Below are positions 28,162 to 40,426 of a DNA stretch of 64,000 nucleotides, in pieces. Below the pieces are notes generated by a model. It did not search any database and was not told the origin of the DNA. It was given only the letters and a program-made list of their open reading frames with translations. Source of the DNA: Clostridium tepidiprofundi DSM 19306 (GTDB lineage Bacteria > Bacillota > Clostridia > Clostridiales > Clostridiaceae); assembly GCF_001594005.1 (NCBI RefSeq), contig NZ_LTBA01000010.1, forward strand, positions 1 to 64,000. The letters run 5' to 3'. Each line of letters begins with the position of its first letter. Positions within the stretch are counted from its first letter, which is position 1. The position numbers and the translations under genes were made by a program.

Positions 28162-28341
28162 TTATAAATTTCTTTCGTATTGTTCAACCATTTTTTTAAC
28201 CATCTGTCCCCCAACGGAACCGCATTCTTTTGCTGACAAGTTACCATTGTAGTCAGTAAAATTAACACCTAGTTCTCTAGCAGTTTCCATCTTAAATTGA
28301 TTTAATCCCTGCTTAGCTTCTGGTACTAATTTCTTTGCCAT
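28162..28341 (-). CDS. Alpha/beta-type small acid-soluble spore protein 2
   Basis: A 59-residue near-duplicate of the downstream SASP, differing at only a few positions (MAKKLVPE, and NLSAKECGSVGG instead of NLTSRECGSVGG). It has the same METARELG and SVGGQMVKKMVEQYERNL blocks. AAAGGAGGTTG precedes the ATG. The two genes are a tandem duplication of one ancestor. Their presence shows that the organism forms endospores. The gap from 28342 to 28534 holds only AT-rich sequence that should include the promoter. Confidence 0.95.
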   Translation of the reverse strand: MAKKLVPEAKQGLNQFKMETARELGVNFTDYNGNLSAKECGSVGGQMVKKMVEQYERNL

Positions 28342-28534
28342 GGTTTCAACCTCCTTTGTTGTTTTTGTAATCTTAGTTTGTGCATAAATTGAATTATTAT
28401 ATTAGTGAATTGGAGGTATACAAGCAATAATGTGTCCAAAATAGCAAAGTAAACTACCGTTGTCATATTTTGTCGAAAAGTAAACTTGTAGAATTGATAA
28501 ATTGAATAGACAAATTAACAAAAATGAAAGTTAA

Positions 28535-28665
28535 CTTCAATTCGTAATTTAGATTTTTATTATTATATTACAACGAAAAAATGCATCATGTAGAGATTTT
28601 TATAGTGAATATTAATACAAAATATATGTATATTAAATATAAATATTGCATATTACGAATTGAAG
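28535..28665 (-). mobile_element. 131-bp miniature inverted-repeat element, CTTCAATTCGTAAT family (copy C, intact)
   Basis: The best preserved copy: perfect 14-bp terminal inverted repeats (CTTCAATTCGTAAT and ATTACGAATTGAAG) flanked on both sides by the same 8 bases, AAAGTTAA (28527-28534 and 28666-28673). This looks like a target-site duplication. It is inverted relative to copies A and B, and non-coding. Confidence 0.85.
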
Positions 28666-28792
28666 AAAGTTAATTAGCTAGAACATTGGTGATGATGTAG
28701 TATATAATAGTATTGATTAGGCATTTGAAAGAGAATAATAAGTCAAATATGTCTTATTATTAAATATTTATTTAAACAAGGCGGTGATAAAA

Positions 28793-29869
28793 TTGAGTCA
28801 TAAGAAGATAATAATGACTGGTGGCGGTTCAGCAGGACATGTGACACCGAATTTAGCATTAATACCCAAATTAAAAGAAAAAGGATATCAAATTGAATAT
28901 ATTGGAAGTGAAAATGGCATAGAAAGAAAAATAATTCAAGAAGAGAACATACCGTATTATTCAATATCAACAGGAAAACTACGAAGATATTTTGATTTAA
29001 AGAATTTTACAGATCCATTCAAGGTGGTTAAAGGTATATTGGAAGCAAAAAAAATAATAAAAAAAGTAAAGCCTTGTTTGGTTTTTTCTAAAGGAGGATT
29101 TGTTTCCGTACCTGTGGTAATAGGTGCATATTTGAATGGAGTACCTGTTGTAGCTCATGAATCAGACATTACTCCAGGTCTTGCAAATAAAATTTCAAGC
29201 AAATATTCAAAAAAGATATGTGTAACGTTTCCTGAAACGCTTGAACATATAAAAGATAATAAGGGTGTTTTAACAGGAACGCCTATTAGATATGAATTGC
29301 TGCAGGGAAGCAGACTTGAAGGAATAAGGTTATGCAATTTCAAAAGCGAAAAACCTATTATTATGGTGATTGGAGGAAGTTTAGGTTCTGCTATAATAAA
29401 TGAAACCATACGGAATTCTTTAAAAGAATTATTAAAGAATTATAATATAATTCATATTTGTGGCAATGGGAATTTAGATAATAAATTGACTAATGTAGAT
29501 GGATATAGGCAATTTGAGTATGTTAAATATGAACTTAAGCATTTTCTTGCTGCATCAGACTATGTCATATCAAGAGCTGGAGCGAATACTATTTTTGAAC
29601 TTTTAGCATTAAAGAAACCTAATATTTTAATACCGCTTTCTGCTAAAGCAAGTAGAGGTGATCAGATTTTAAATGCTAATTCATTCAAGAAAAATGGATT
29701 TAGTATAGTTATTCAAGAAGATGACTTAAATACAGAAATTCTATTAGAAGAAATTAAGCACTTAGAAAAAAATAAAGAAATATTTGTTAGAACAATGAAA
29801 AACAGTTCATTAAAAAATGGAACTGATGCTATAATTAAAGTTATAGAAAGCTGTTTAAATGAGGCATAA
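28793..29869 (+). CDS. murG: MurG-type UDP-GlcNAc:lipid I N-acetylglucosaminyltransferase
   Basis: A 358-residue GT28 glycosyltransferase that makes lipid II from lipid I at the inner face of the membrane. Motifs are [17 protein letters not shown] (diphosphate-lipid loop), [42 protein letters not shown] and [23 protein letters not shown]. The start is a TTG at 28793 with GGCGGTG five bases before it; an ATG at 28814 is possible but would cut family sequence. There are no other cell-wall genes here, so it is outside a division and wall cluster and could be a second paralogue. Confidence 0.88.
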   Translation: MSHKKIIMTGGGSAGHVTPNLALIPKLKEKGYQIEYIGSENGIERKIIQEENIPYYSISTGKLRRYFDLKNFTDPFKVVKGILEAKKIIKKVKPCLVFSKGGFVSVPVVIGAYLNGVPVVAHESDITPGLANKISSKYSKKICVTFPETLEHIKDNKGVLTGTPIRYELLQGSRLEGIRLCNFKSEKPIIMVIGGSLGSAIINETIRNSLKELLKNYNIIHICGNGNLDNKLTNVDGYRQFEYVKYELKHFLAASDYVISRAGANTIFELLALKKPNILIPLSAKASRGDQILNANSFKKNGFSIVIQEDDLNTEILLEEIKHLEKNKEIFVRTMKNSSLKNGTDAIIKVIESCLNEA

Positions 29870-29897
29870 TTTAAATTATGTTTTTATTAGAATTGAA

Positions 29898-30140
29898 AAA
29901 CTCTCACTTTCATATGGTTCACCTTTTAAAATGATTAAGAATTTCAGAATAAATTTTACTATGGCAGGTGAAAATATAGCTTTGGGTCAAAGAACTCCAA
30001 AAGAAGTAATGAATTCGTGGATGAATTCACCAGGACACAGGAGCAATATATTAAATCCTAACTATACTGAAATTGGTGTAGGTATTGCATACAGTAAAGA
30101 TAGAGGAATATATTGGACACAAATGTTTATAAGACCGTAA
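29898..30140 (+). pseudogene. Remnant of a CAP/SCP-domain (YkwD-like) protein gene
   Basis: This frame encodes only the C-terminal part of a CAP domain: SYGSPFKMIKNF, then MAGENIALGQRTPKEVMNSW, SPGHRSNILNPNYTEIGVG and WTQMFIRP, all strong family motifs. The first half of the domain, including the early histidine, and any signal peptide are missing; upstream sequence is the end of murG. No ribosome site fits the frame. It is most likely a 5'-deleted gene left by a rearrangement. Confidence 0.8.
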
Positions 30141-30375
30141 AAGCTTAAAAAACCACAAAAATTTATAAAATCTTACGATAATTTTGTTAAAAAATAAATA
30201 AATACACTTTAAAATATTTTATTAATACTATATAATGTATTGTAATGAACGGCCTTTATATAAAAATAGAAATAACAAGTAGTTATATTGATTACACTAA
30301 AATACAAAAAATGGTATACATTTGAGTAATATTTCAAAATTTATGGTTAATGTGTACAAAGTACTGCTTTTCTAC

Positions 30376-30404
30376 TTTACACTTATATCATTTGAGTGTA
30401 TATT
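30376..30404 (+). promoter_or_regulatory. Candidate sigma-A promoter for pyruvate:ferredoxin oxidoreductase
   Basis: TTTACA, a 17-base spacer and TATATT lie about 70 bases before the start codon. The rest of the 332-base gap from 30141 is AT-rich and shows no gene or clear operator. Confidence 0.45.
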
Positions 30405-30424
30405 ATAGTCGAAGAGTAAATTAA

Positions 30425-34000
<3,576 letters not shown>

Positions 34001-34055
34001 AATAAGAATGGAATAAAGTGAAATAAAGTGAAATAAAAAAGAAATACGAGTAGAA

Positions 34056-34104
34056 CAAAAATAAAAAGATGAACCTATTTTATGGGTTCATCTTTTTATT
34101 TTTG
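34056..34104 (+). terminator. Strong Rho-independent terminator
   Basis: A long stem, with GATGAACC pairing GGGTTCATC inside A-rich and T-rich arms, forms about 20 pairs and ends in a T-rich tail. It terminates the oxidoreductase transcript. Confidence 0.85.
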
Positions 34105-34211
34105 TGTGCAATTAAATACTAATACATGAAATTTAAATAAGTATTGTATTATTTTTATCAGTTTATTTTATTAAATACGACAGATAATATATTTGAAGGG
34201 AGTGAATATAT

Positions 34212-34316
34212 ATGAAAATAAACAGAAGAATTAATAGAAGAATTAACGATATGACTAATATGGTAGGCAGAGGAATTAGAAGAACTGTCAGAAGAATAAA
34301 AAGGAAAATGTATTAA
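34212..34316 (+). CDS. Novel 34-residue arginine-rich peptide
   Basis: A small frame with a good ribosome site (AAGGGAGTG, seven bases before the ATG). It encodes MKINRRINRRINDMTN, then MVGRGIRRTVRRIKRKMY. Thirteen of 34 residues are Arg or Lys and only one is acidic, with an INRR repeat at the start. It could bind nucleic acid or membrane, or be a small spore or ribosome-associated protein, but I recognise no family. A G/C-rich hairpin follows at about 34324. Confidence 0.55.
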   Translation: MKINRRINRRINDMTNMVGRGIRRTVRRIKRKMY

Positions 34317-34323
34317 AAAATTT

Positions 34324-34345
34324 GCACCTCTTACCCCAGGGGTGC
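34324..34345 (+). terminator. Short hairpin after the arginine-rich peptide gene
   Basis: GCACC and GGGTGC pair around CTTACCCCA-type sequence just after the small gene's stop, with a second TGCATTA/TAATGCA hairpin next to it. There is no strong T-run, so termination is uncertain. Confidence 0.4.
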
Positions 34346-34481
34346 ATTACATATAATGCAAATAAAACAAAATATGAGTGCTAATTTATACTGCTGGTAT
34401 GAAAAGCTTCAAAAAAGACTTTTAAAATATGTAGATTTAGGGTATTATTATACCATAAGGTAAATTAGGAGGAGATTTTTT

Positions 34482-34793
34482 ATGGAAGAAAATAAATCTA
34501 AGAGCAATGAATATAAAGAGAATGAGTGTGAAGTTGGACATAGTGAAGAGGAATTTGAAGCTTTAACAGTGGATTTAGAAGATGAAGAAGGTAATATAAT
34601 ACATTGTGAAATAATCGATGGATTTGAATTTAATGATGATGAATATGCAGTTGTTCAAAATCCACAGGATGAAACTCTATACTTATTCAAAGTAATTGGT
34701 GATGATGAAGTTGGTGAGCTTGTGCTTCCAGATGATGATGAATTTGAGAGAGCAAGAGAATATTATGAAAGTTTAATTGAAAGTGAAGAATAA
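34482..34793 (+). CDS. DUF1292-family protein
   Basis: A 103-residue, very acidic protein with the DUF1292 pattern: LTVDLEDEEGNIIHCEIIDGFEF, DDEYAVVQNP, then LYLFKVIGDDEVGELVLPDDDEFE. This family is small, cytoplasmic and common in Firmicutes with unknown function. AGGAGGAG precedes the ATG. Spacing to the HAD gene suggests a separate unit, with a weak hairpin between. Confidence 0.88.
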   Translation: MEENKSKSNEYKENECEVGHSEEEFEALTVDLEDEEGNIIHCEIIDGFEFNDDEYAVVQNPQDETLYLFKVIGDDEVGELVLPDDDEFERAREYYESLIESEE

Positions 34794-34798
34794 TTTAT

Positions 34799-34828
34799 TA
34801 GCCGATGCGTATGCACGGCTTTTAAAAT
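34799..34828 (+). terminator. Weak terminator after the DUF1292 gene
   Basis: AGCCG and CGGCT, with an inner TGC/GCA, form a short bulged stem followed by TTTTAAAAT. Confidence 0.5.
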
Positions 34829-34854
34829 ATACAAATACTTAAGAGGTGTTATGA

Positions 34855-35496
34855 GTGGAAAGATTAGCAATATTTGATGTGGATTTCACATTGACTAAAC
34901 GAGAAACATTGATGGAATTTTATTTATTCATGATAAAGAAGAATCCTAAAAATATAATTCATCTTCCTAGGAGTTTAGCAGCAGTATTGCTTTATGCATT
35001 AAGGGTATTCGATGAAAAAAGAGTTAAACAAAATTTTCTGCGTTTCATAGATGGAATAGAAGAAAAACATATGAAATCATTAGTTAAAGAATTTTATAGT
35101 GAAAGACTTAGCAATATATTCTATGAAGATGCTATGAATATGATAAAAAAATTAAAAAAAGAGGGATATAAGATATTTCTTATTTCAGCTTCACCGGAGT
35201 TTTATCTCAATGAGCTATATAATATAAAAGAAGTTGATAAAGTCATAGGTACTAGATTTTATTGTGAAAATGGTATTCATATGCCTAAAATGTTAGGTGA
35301 GAATTGCAAAGGTCAAGAGAAAGTGAATAGACTTATGGAGGTTTTAGAAAAAGAAAATATTGAAGTCGATTTTAAAGAATCATATATGTTTTCTGATTCA
35401 TTATCAGATTTGCCATTGTTTAATTTAGTGGGACATCCTTATTTGATTAATTATAAAAACAAGCATGATACTATAGAAATACTTAAATGGAAATAA
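34855..35496 (+). CDS. HAD-IB family hydrolase (SerB-like phosphatase)
   Basis: A 213-residue HAD-superfamily enzyme with the nucleophile motif DVDFTLT (D8 and D10), motif II ISAS in YKIFLISASPEFY and motif IV around FSDSLSDLPLF. The subfamily includes phosphoserine and phospholipid-linked phosphatases; the substrate is not evident. The start is a GTG at 34855 with GAGGTG six bases before. It is 23 bases upstream of the aminotransferase gene, probably in one unit. Confidence 0.85.
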   Translation: MERLAIFDVDFTLTKRETLMEFYLFMIKKNPKNIIHLPRSLAAVLLYALRVFDEKRVKQNFLRFIDGIEEKHMKSLVKEFYSERLSNIFYEDAMNMIKKLKKEGYKIFLISASPEFYLNELYNIKEVDKVIGTRFYCENGIHMPKMLGENCKGQEKVNRLMEVLEKENIEVDFKESYMFSDSLSDLPLFNLVGHPYLINYKNKHDTIEILKWK

Positions 35497-35519
35497 TTTT
35501 ATAGAATGGAGTTGAAATC

Positions 35520-36377
35520 ATGTCAGAGTGCATTTATGATTATTTTGTTATAAATCACAAAATAGAAAAAGCATATAAATTCAATAAAGATATTATAAAA
35601 GATGGAAAATCTTTATATGAAGTAATTAGAATAATAGATGGTGTTCCTCTATTCTTAAATGAGCATATAGACAGATTACATAATTCTGCAAAACAAAAAA
35701 ACTTATTATTTGATATCGAAAAGAGTGAAATTGTTAATGATATTAAAAAATTAATAAAATACAATAAAATTTTTGAAGGAAATATTAAATTAATATTTAA
35801 TAATAATAGTGAGAATGTATTTATTATGTATTTTATAAGTCATTATTATCCAACTGAAGAAGAATACAAAAGAGGAGTAAAAACAATTATATTTCACGGA
35901 GAGAGAAAAGATCCTAATATTAAAGTTATTAGCAATAAATTTAGAGAAAGTGTTAATAGCAAAATAAAAAAGGCAAATGCTTATGAGGCTATTCTTGTAG
36001 ATAATAATGATAATATTACAGAAGGTAGTAGGTCTAATATATTCATGATAAAAGGCAATGCACTATATACTGCACCTAATGAAGAAGTATTACCGGGTAT
36101 TACGAGGGGTAAAATTATAGAATGTGCAAAATTGTTAGGCATAGAAGTAATAGAAAAAAACATAAAAATTCAACAGATAAATACTTTGGATGCACTGTTT
36201 ATTTCGGGAACATCTCCTAAAATACTCCCTATTAACAAGGTGGATGATATTAAATTTGATTCAAGTAGTAATTTTTTGATTAAGAAGCTTATGAAAAAAT
36301 TTAATGATGCTATTTTATGCGACATTGATAATATAAAAAATCTATATAAGTTTGATAATAATAATATATTTTTGTAA
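35520..36377 (+). CDS. Class IV aminotransferase (PLP enzyme)
   Basis: A 285-residue PLP-dependent enzyme of fold type IV, the group of branched-chain and D-amino acid aminotransferases and aminodeoxychorismate lyase (PabC). Signatures are GKSLYEVIRIIDGVPLFLNEHIDRL, the likely PLP-lysine region NSKIKKANAYEAILVD, DNITEGSRSNIFMIK and VLPGITRGKI. Which reaction it performs is unclear; the short length fits a PabC-like or D-amino-acid type better than IlvE. GGAGTTG precedes the ATG. The -35 of the next promoter overlaps its stop codon. Confidence 0.8.
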   Translation: MSECIYDYFVINHKIEKAYKFNKDIIKDGKSLYEVIRIIDGVPLFLNEHIDRLHNSAKQKNLLFDIEKSEIVNDIKKLIKYNKIFEGNIKLIFNNNSENVFIMYFISHYYPTEEEYKRGVKTIIFHGERKDPNIKVISNKFRESVNSKIKKANAYEAILVDNNDNITEGSRSNIFMIKGNALYTAPNEEVLPGITRGKIIECAKLLGIEVIEKNIKIQQINTLDALFISGTSPKILPINKVDDIKFDSSSNFLIKKLMKKFNDAILCDIDNIKNLYKFDNNNIFL

Positions 36378-36401
36378 ATAAAATAGAAAAATGAACGATA
36401 A
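36375..36401 (+). promoter_or_regulatory. Sigma-D (sigma-28) promoter for the DUF342-chemotaxis-fliY operon
   Basis: TAAA (36375-36378), exactly 15 bases, then AACGATAA (36394-36401) fit the flagellar sigma consensus TAAA-N15-GCCGATAA at ten of twelve positions. The TAAA overlaps the TAA stop of the aminotransferase gene. Transcription would start near 36409, about 30 bases before the DUF342 start. Confidence 0.75.
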
Positions 36402-36440
36402 ATTATCTATGAGTGTATATGTATGTTATGGGGTGGTAAT

Positions 36441-38354
36441 GTGATAACGAAAATTTTTACTGGAAACTCTATTGATGAATGTCTAGAGAAAGCATCTAAG
36501 GAATTAGATATTAAAATTGAAAATATTAAGTATGAGATTTTAGAAGAAAAAAAAAGTATTTTTAGAAAAAAGGCAACTATTTCAGTTATTTTGGATGAAG
36601 TGTCTAATGAAGATGATGGGACAGTGCGTATTGTAGGAGGAAAAATTCTTGTTAAAAATCCTAAAAATGAAGGTAAACCTGCTATTATTAGGCCAAGCAA
36701 GGATATAAACTTAATAATTAATGGTGAAAAGGTAAACACAGCAGTTGAAGTTTATGACTATACTGTTATTGATATTGAGTTTGATCAAACTGTTTCTAAG
36801 AGAGTAATGAATATAAGTATTACACCTGATAAGATGAAGGCATATATTAATATAAAATATATTCCGGAAATTGTATACAAGCTACAAGATTGTGATGAAA
36901 GTAGAGAAGTAAATTTAATTGCTGAAATTAAAGAAAAGAAATTACCACCAAAGTATACAAAAGAAGAAATAATAAAAGAATTGAGAAATAACAATGTAGT
37001 TTACGGTATTAAGAAAGGAGCGTTGGAAAAGTGTTGTAGTGAAGAAAAAATAGAGCATATTCTGATAGCAGAGGGAATTCAAGTTATTGACGATATTGAT
37101 GATGAGTTGGATATTAAATACAATACTAATGCTAATAAATTAGTTGAGGATAGCACAGGAAAAGTTGATTATAAATCGATAGGTCGCATTGTAAGTGTAA
37201 AGAAGGGAGATACACTTGCTTTTTTAAAGAGAGGTAAGCAAGGTAGAGATGGAGTCGATGTAACTGGTAAGGTTATAAAGCATAAGAAAGGCAAAGTAAT
37301 CCATTTAAAGGCTGGAGAAGGTTGCGAAATAAAAGATGATGTAATGGTTATTGCACTTAGAGATGGTAAACCGAGTACAAAAGGAACGACTTTTTTTGTA
37401 AAACAAATACATGAGGTCAATGGGAATGTAGATTTGAAGACAGGAAATATAAAATTTAATGGAGATATTATAGTTTATGGTGCAGTAATGGAAGGTATGA
37501 AGGTTGAAGCAGGAAGAGACATAGAGATATATAAAAATGTTGCAGACTCTTATGTTGTAGCTAGGGGAGATGTTTATTTGAGAGCAAATGTTATTAATTC
37601 TGATGTTGCTGCAGGAGACGAAGATGTTTTCAGATTAAAATATATAAAGAATTTGAAAAAATTTAGAGAATTAATTGATGTACTCAAGGATACATGTGTT
37701 CAAGTTAAACAGCATAATTTGGTAGGTAAAAAATCAAAAGATGGAGAGATTGTAAAAATACTTATTGAGAATAAATTCAAAAATATAACTAAACTTTCCA
37801 ATGAAATTCTTATTCAATCATTGCAATGTAAACAGGAAAATAATAAATTAGCATATATAGTAAAACAAAAATTAGTAGGTCTTGGTCCTTTAAGCATTGT
37901 TAGTTTTGATGAGCTTGATGAAATGGTAAAATTCATAGAAAAAGAAATAGCTGTTGTATCTACCAAACTTACTGTTCCAGTTAATGTGTATGTGTACTAT
38001 TGTCAAGATAGCAATATTGATAGTTCGGGATCGATTTATTTTACTGGCAAGGGTGAATATGTTTCGAATATTATTGCACATGATGGTGTCTATTTTGAGA
38101 GTCCACAAAGTATCGCGAGAGGCGGTGTTATTAAAGCAGGAAATGAGATAAGATGTAAATGTGTTGGAAGCTCAGGTGGTGTTTCTACAAAGTTAGTAAT
38201 AGAAAAATATGGAGATATATGGGCAGATATTGCTTATCAAAATACGAGATTTGCCATTGGATTACAAGAGTATATATTAGAAAAACCAGCCAGAGATATA
38301 CATGCATATTTAGATAAAAATGGGGAACTTACAGTTGATAAGTTCAACCTATGA
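36441..38354 (+). CDS. DUF342 (FapA-type) polymer-forming protein
   Basis: A 637-residue protein of the FapA/DUF342 family, often found beside flagellar and chemotaxis genes. The N-terminus (ITKIFTGNSIDECLEKASKE) looks like a Jag-N module; the middle holds the DUF342 beta-helix (GIKKGALEKCC, VKKGDTLAFLKRGKQGRDG, VNGNVDLKTGNIKFNGDI, GVMEGMKVEAG-like turns); a coiled region and more beta repeats follow. Its role is unknown, perhaps a scaffold linked to FlhF/FlhG. The start is the GTG at 36441 just after GGGGTGG; the ATG at 36423 lies before that site. It is the first gene of the chemotaxis operon. Confidence 0.8.
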   Translation: MITKIFTGNSIDECLEKASKELDIKIENIKYEILEEKKSIFRKKATISVILDEVSNEDDGTVRIVGGKILVKNPKNEGKPAIIRPSKDINLIINGEKVNTAVEVYDYTVIDIEFDQTVSKRVMNISITPDKMKAYINIKYIPEIVYKLQDCDESREVNLIAEIKEKKLPPKYTKEEIIKELRNNNVVYGIKKGALEKCCSEEKIEHILIAEGIQVIDDIDDELDIKYNTNANKLVEDSTGKVDYKSIGRIVSVKKGDTLAFLKRGKQGRDGVDVTGKVIKHKKGKVIHLKAGEGCEIKDDVMVIALRDGKPSTKGTTFFVKQIHEVNGNVDLKTGNIKFNGDIIVYGAVMEGMKVEAGRDIEIYKNVADSYVVARGDVYLRANVINSDVAAGDEDVFRLKYIKNLKKFRELIDVLKDTCVQVKQHNLVGKKSKDGEIVKILIENKFKNITKLSNEILIQSLQCKQENNKLAYIVKQKLVGLGPLSIVSFDELDEMVKFIEKEIAVVSTKLTVPVNVYVYYCQDSNIDSSGSIYFTGKGEYVSNIIAHDGVYFESPQSIARGGVIKAGNEIRCKCVGSSGGVSTKLVIEKYGDIWADIAYQNTRFAIGLQEYILEKPARDIHAYLDKNGELTVDKFNL

Positions 38355-38369
38355 TAAAGGGGGATTTGT

Positions 38370-38822
38370 ATGAGCGATAATGCATTAAAAATTCTTATAT
38401 TTAATATTAAGAATGAAAACTATGCTGCAAGCATCATGGAAATTGAAAGGATACTTGGATATCAAGAACCTACAAGGGTTCCTGATGTACCACAATTTGT
38501 TGAGGGCGTAATAAACTATGAAGGCAGTATTTTACCAGTTATTTCGATAGCTAAGAAATTTGGACTTTCAAATAGTGGCGTTGATGGTGAATCAAAGATA
38601 ATAGTAGTAAAACAACATGAAAGTAAAATAGGTATTCTTGTAGATTCTGTTTCAGAAGTAATGGATATTGACATGTCTGTTATTGAGGAACCACCTGAAA
38701 TAATTTCTGGAATATCAAAGAGATATCTTAAAGGGTTAGTAAAATGTGATGAAAAAATAATAATCCTCCTAAATTTGAGTGCTATACTTACTGAAGAAGA
38801 AAAAGAAAAGATTAATATTTGA
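38370..38822 (+). CDS. cheW: Chemotaxis coupling protein CheW (first copy)
   Basis: A 150-residue CheW, which couples receptors to the CheA kinase. Family motifs include NYAASIMEIERILGYQEPTRVPDVPQFVEGVINYEGSILPVI in the first half (split here by short gaps in conservation), IGILVDSVSEVMDI and a closing KGLVKCDEKIIILLNLSAIL. GGGGGA precedes the ATG. It is one of two CheW proteins in the operon; the other is shorter and sits before fliM. Confidence 0.92.
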   Translation: MSDNALKILIFNIKNENYAASIMEIERILGYQEPTRVPDVPQFVEGVINYEGSILPVISIAKKFGLSNSGVDGESKIIVVKQHESKIGILVDSVSEVMDIDMSVIEEPPEIISGISKRYLKGLVKCDEKIIILLNLSAILTEEEKEKINI

Positions 38823-38832
38823 TGTGGAATGT

Positions 38833-39321
38833 ATGGCAGCTAAAGAGATAAGAATAGGAATTGCTGATTTGAATGTTGGTAACTCCCCTGATGTCTTAAT
38901 AACAGTAGGGTTAGGCTCTTGTGTAGGTATAGCATTATTTGATAAGAGGAAAAAAATAGGGGGACTAGCTCATATTATGCTTCCAGACAGCAAACAGTTT
39001 AGTAAAATAACTAATGAATATAAGTTTGCTGATTTAGCCATTCCAGTTTTATTAGATAAAATGATAAAATCTGGTGCTTCAAAATATAGTATTGAGGCAA
39101 AAATAGCAGGAGGAGCTTCAATGTTTAATTTTTCCGATAAGAGTATGATTATGGACATTGGAAGCCGCAATAGCACAGCAGTTAAAAAGGTTTTAAAGGA
39201 ATTATCTATACCCTTAATTGGTGAAGATGTAGGGGGCAATAAAGGTAGGACTATGATTTTTGATACTGATAAGGGGACGGTATCTATTAAAACAGTTGGA
39301 CAAGGCATTAAAGTAATTTAA
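38833..39321 (+). CDS. cheD: Chemoreceptor glutamine deamidase CheD
   Basis: A 162-residue deamidase acting on receptor glutamines and partner of CheC. The catalytic cysteine is in VGLGSCVGIAL and the histidine in GGLAHIMLPDS; GGASMF and the GEDVGGNKGR block follow. The ATG at 38833, ten bases after the cheW stop, is preferred; the open frame from 38779 would overlap cheW. Both halves of the dyad are present, so it should be active. Confidence 0.93.
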   Translation: MAAKEIRIGIADLNVGNSPDVLITVGLGSCVGIALFDKRKKIGGLAHIMLPDSKQFSKITNEYKFADLAIPVLLDKMIKSGASKYSIEAKIAGGASMFNFSDKSMIMDIGSRNSTAVKKVLKELSIPLIGEDVGGNKGRTMIFDTDKGTVSIKTVGQGIKVI

Positions 39322-39334
39322 TGGAGTGATAGCA

Positions 39335-40426
39335 TTGAATAAAATAAGAGTAATAGTTGTTGATGATTCGGCGTTGATGCGAAAATTGATATCTGATATG
39401 ATAAATATGGAAAATGATATGGAGGCTGTTTGTATTGCTAAAAATGGAGAAGAATTGCTTCAAAAGATACCTGAGTGCAATCCAGATGTAATTACACTTG
39501 ATGTTGAAATGCCTAAAATGAATGGTATAGAAGCATTAAAGGAAATAAAGAGGAGAAATATTAATATTCCGGTTATAATGCTCAGTTCGGTATCAAGAAC
39601 TGCTGCAAAGCTTACAATGGATTGTCTTCATTGTGGAGCCTTCGATTTTATTGCTAAACCTTCAGGAAGTATTTCATTAGATATTGAAGACGTGAGGGAT
39701 GAATTAATAAATAAAATAAGAACTGCTTTTTCACAGAATAATAGCGATAATACAATATCAAGAAAGAGATTGTTTACAAGGAAAAGAAGTATTAACAGAA
39801 ATCATATTAATGTTTCAAAAAATAAGACAAGTGGATTTAGAAGGAGAAGAGTTGATATTAAAGCTGTTGCTATTGGAGCTTCTACTGGAGGACCAAAGGC
39901 ACTTTATAAGGTGATTACTAATTTGCCAGGTGATTTAGATGTTCCTGTATTTGTAGTGCAACACATGCCTGTTGGTTTTACTAAAGCATTTGCAGATAGA
40001 TTAAACTCCAAAAGTCAACTGAAAGTAGTTGAAGCAGAGGATAATATGAAAATAGAAAAGAATACTGTTTATATAGCCAAAGGTGGCTTGCATATGGAAG
40101 TGAAACGAGATGGGAAAATACATTTAAACGATGAACCAACTATGTGGGGAGTACGACCTGCAGTCGATAAATTGTTTAAGTCAGCATCAAATGTATATGG
40201 TTCCAATCTGTTGAGTGTACTACTAACTGGTATGGGCAGAGATGGTGCAGATGGTACTGTTGAAGTCAAAAAGAATAATGGAATTACATTTGCAGAAGAT
40301 GAATCCACGTGCGTCATTTATGGTATGCCTAAGGCAGCGTATGAAACTGGTATGGTTGATTATGTTATTCCATTGGACGATATGGCAAAAAACATTACTA
40401 AAATTGTTTTAGGGGCTGATAAATAA
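39335..40426 (+). CDS. cheB: Protein-glutamate methylesterase/deamidase CheB
   Basis: A 363-residue CheB: an N-terminal receiver with IVVDDSALMR and phosphoacceptor about D56 in TLDVEMPKMNG, a basic linker (about 140-175) and a C-terminal methylesterase with serine in GASTGGPKAL, histidine in VQHMPVGFTKAFADRL and aspartate in GMGRDGADG. The start is a TTG at 39335 with GGAG eight bases before; an in-frame GTG at 39326 overlaps that site. Its stop overlaps the cheR start by one base (TAATG), indicating coupled translation. Confidence 0.95.
   Translation: MNKIRVIVVDDSALMRKLISDMINMENDMEAVCIAKNGEELLQKIPECNPDVITLDVEMPKMNGIEALKEIKRRNINIPVIMLSSVSRTAAKLTMDCLHCGAFDFIAKPSGSISLDIEDVRDELINKIRTAFSQNNSDNTISRKRLFTRKRSINRNHINVSKNKTSGFRRRRVDIKAVAIGASTGGPKALYKVITNLPGDLDVPVFVVQHMPVGFTKAFADRLNSKSQLKVVEAEDNMKIEKNTVYIAKGGLHMEVKRDGKIHLNDEPTMWGVRPAVDKLFKSASNVYGSNLLSVLLTGMGRDGADGTVEVKKNNGITFAEDESTCVIYGMPKAAYETGMVDYVIPLDDMAKNITKIVLGADK

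Noticed and set aside
30168-30186. TACGATAA as a further sigma-D -10 box before the oxidoreductase
   Set aside because: No TAAA lies 15 bases upstream, and a sigma-A candidate is nearer the gene.
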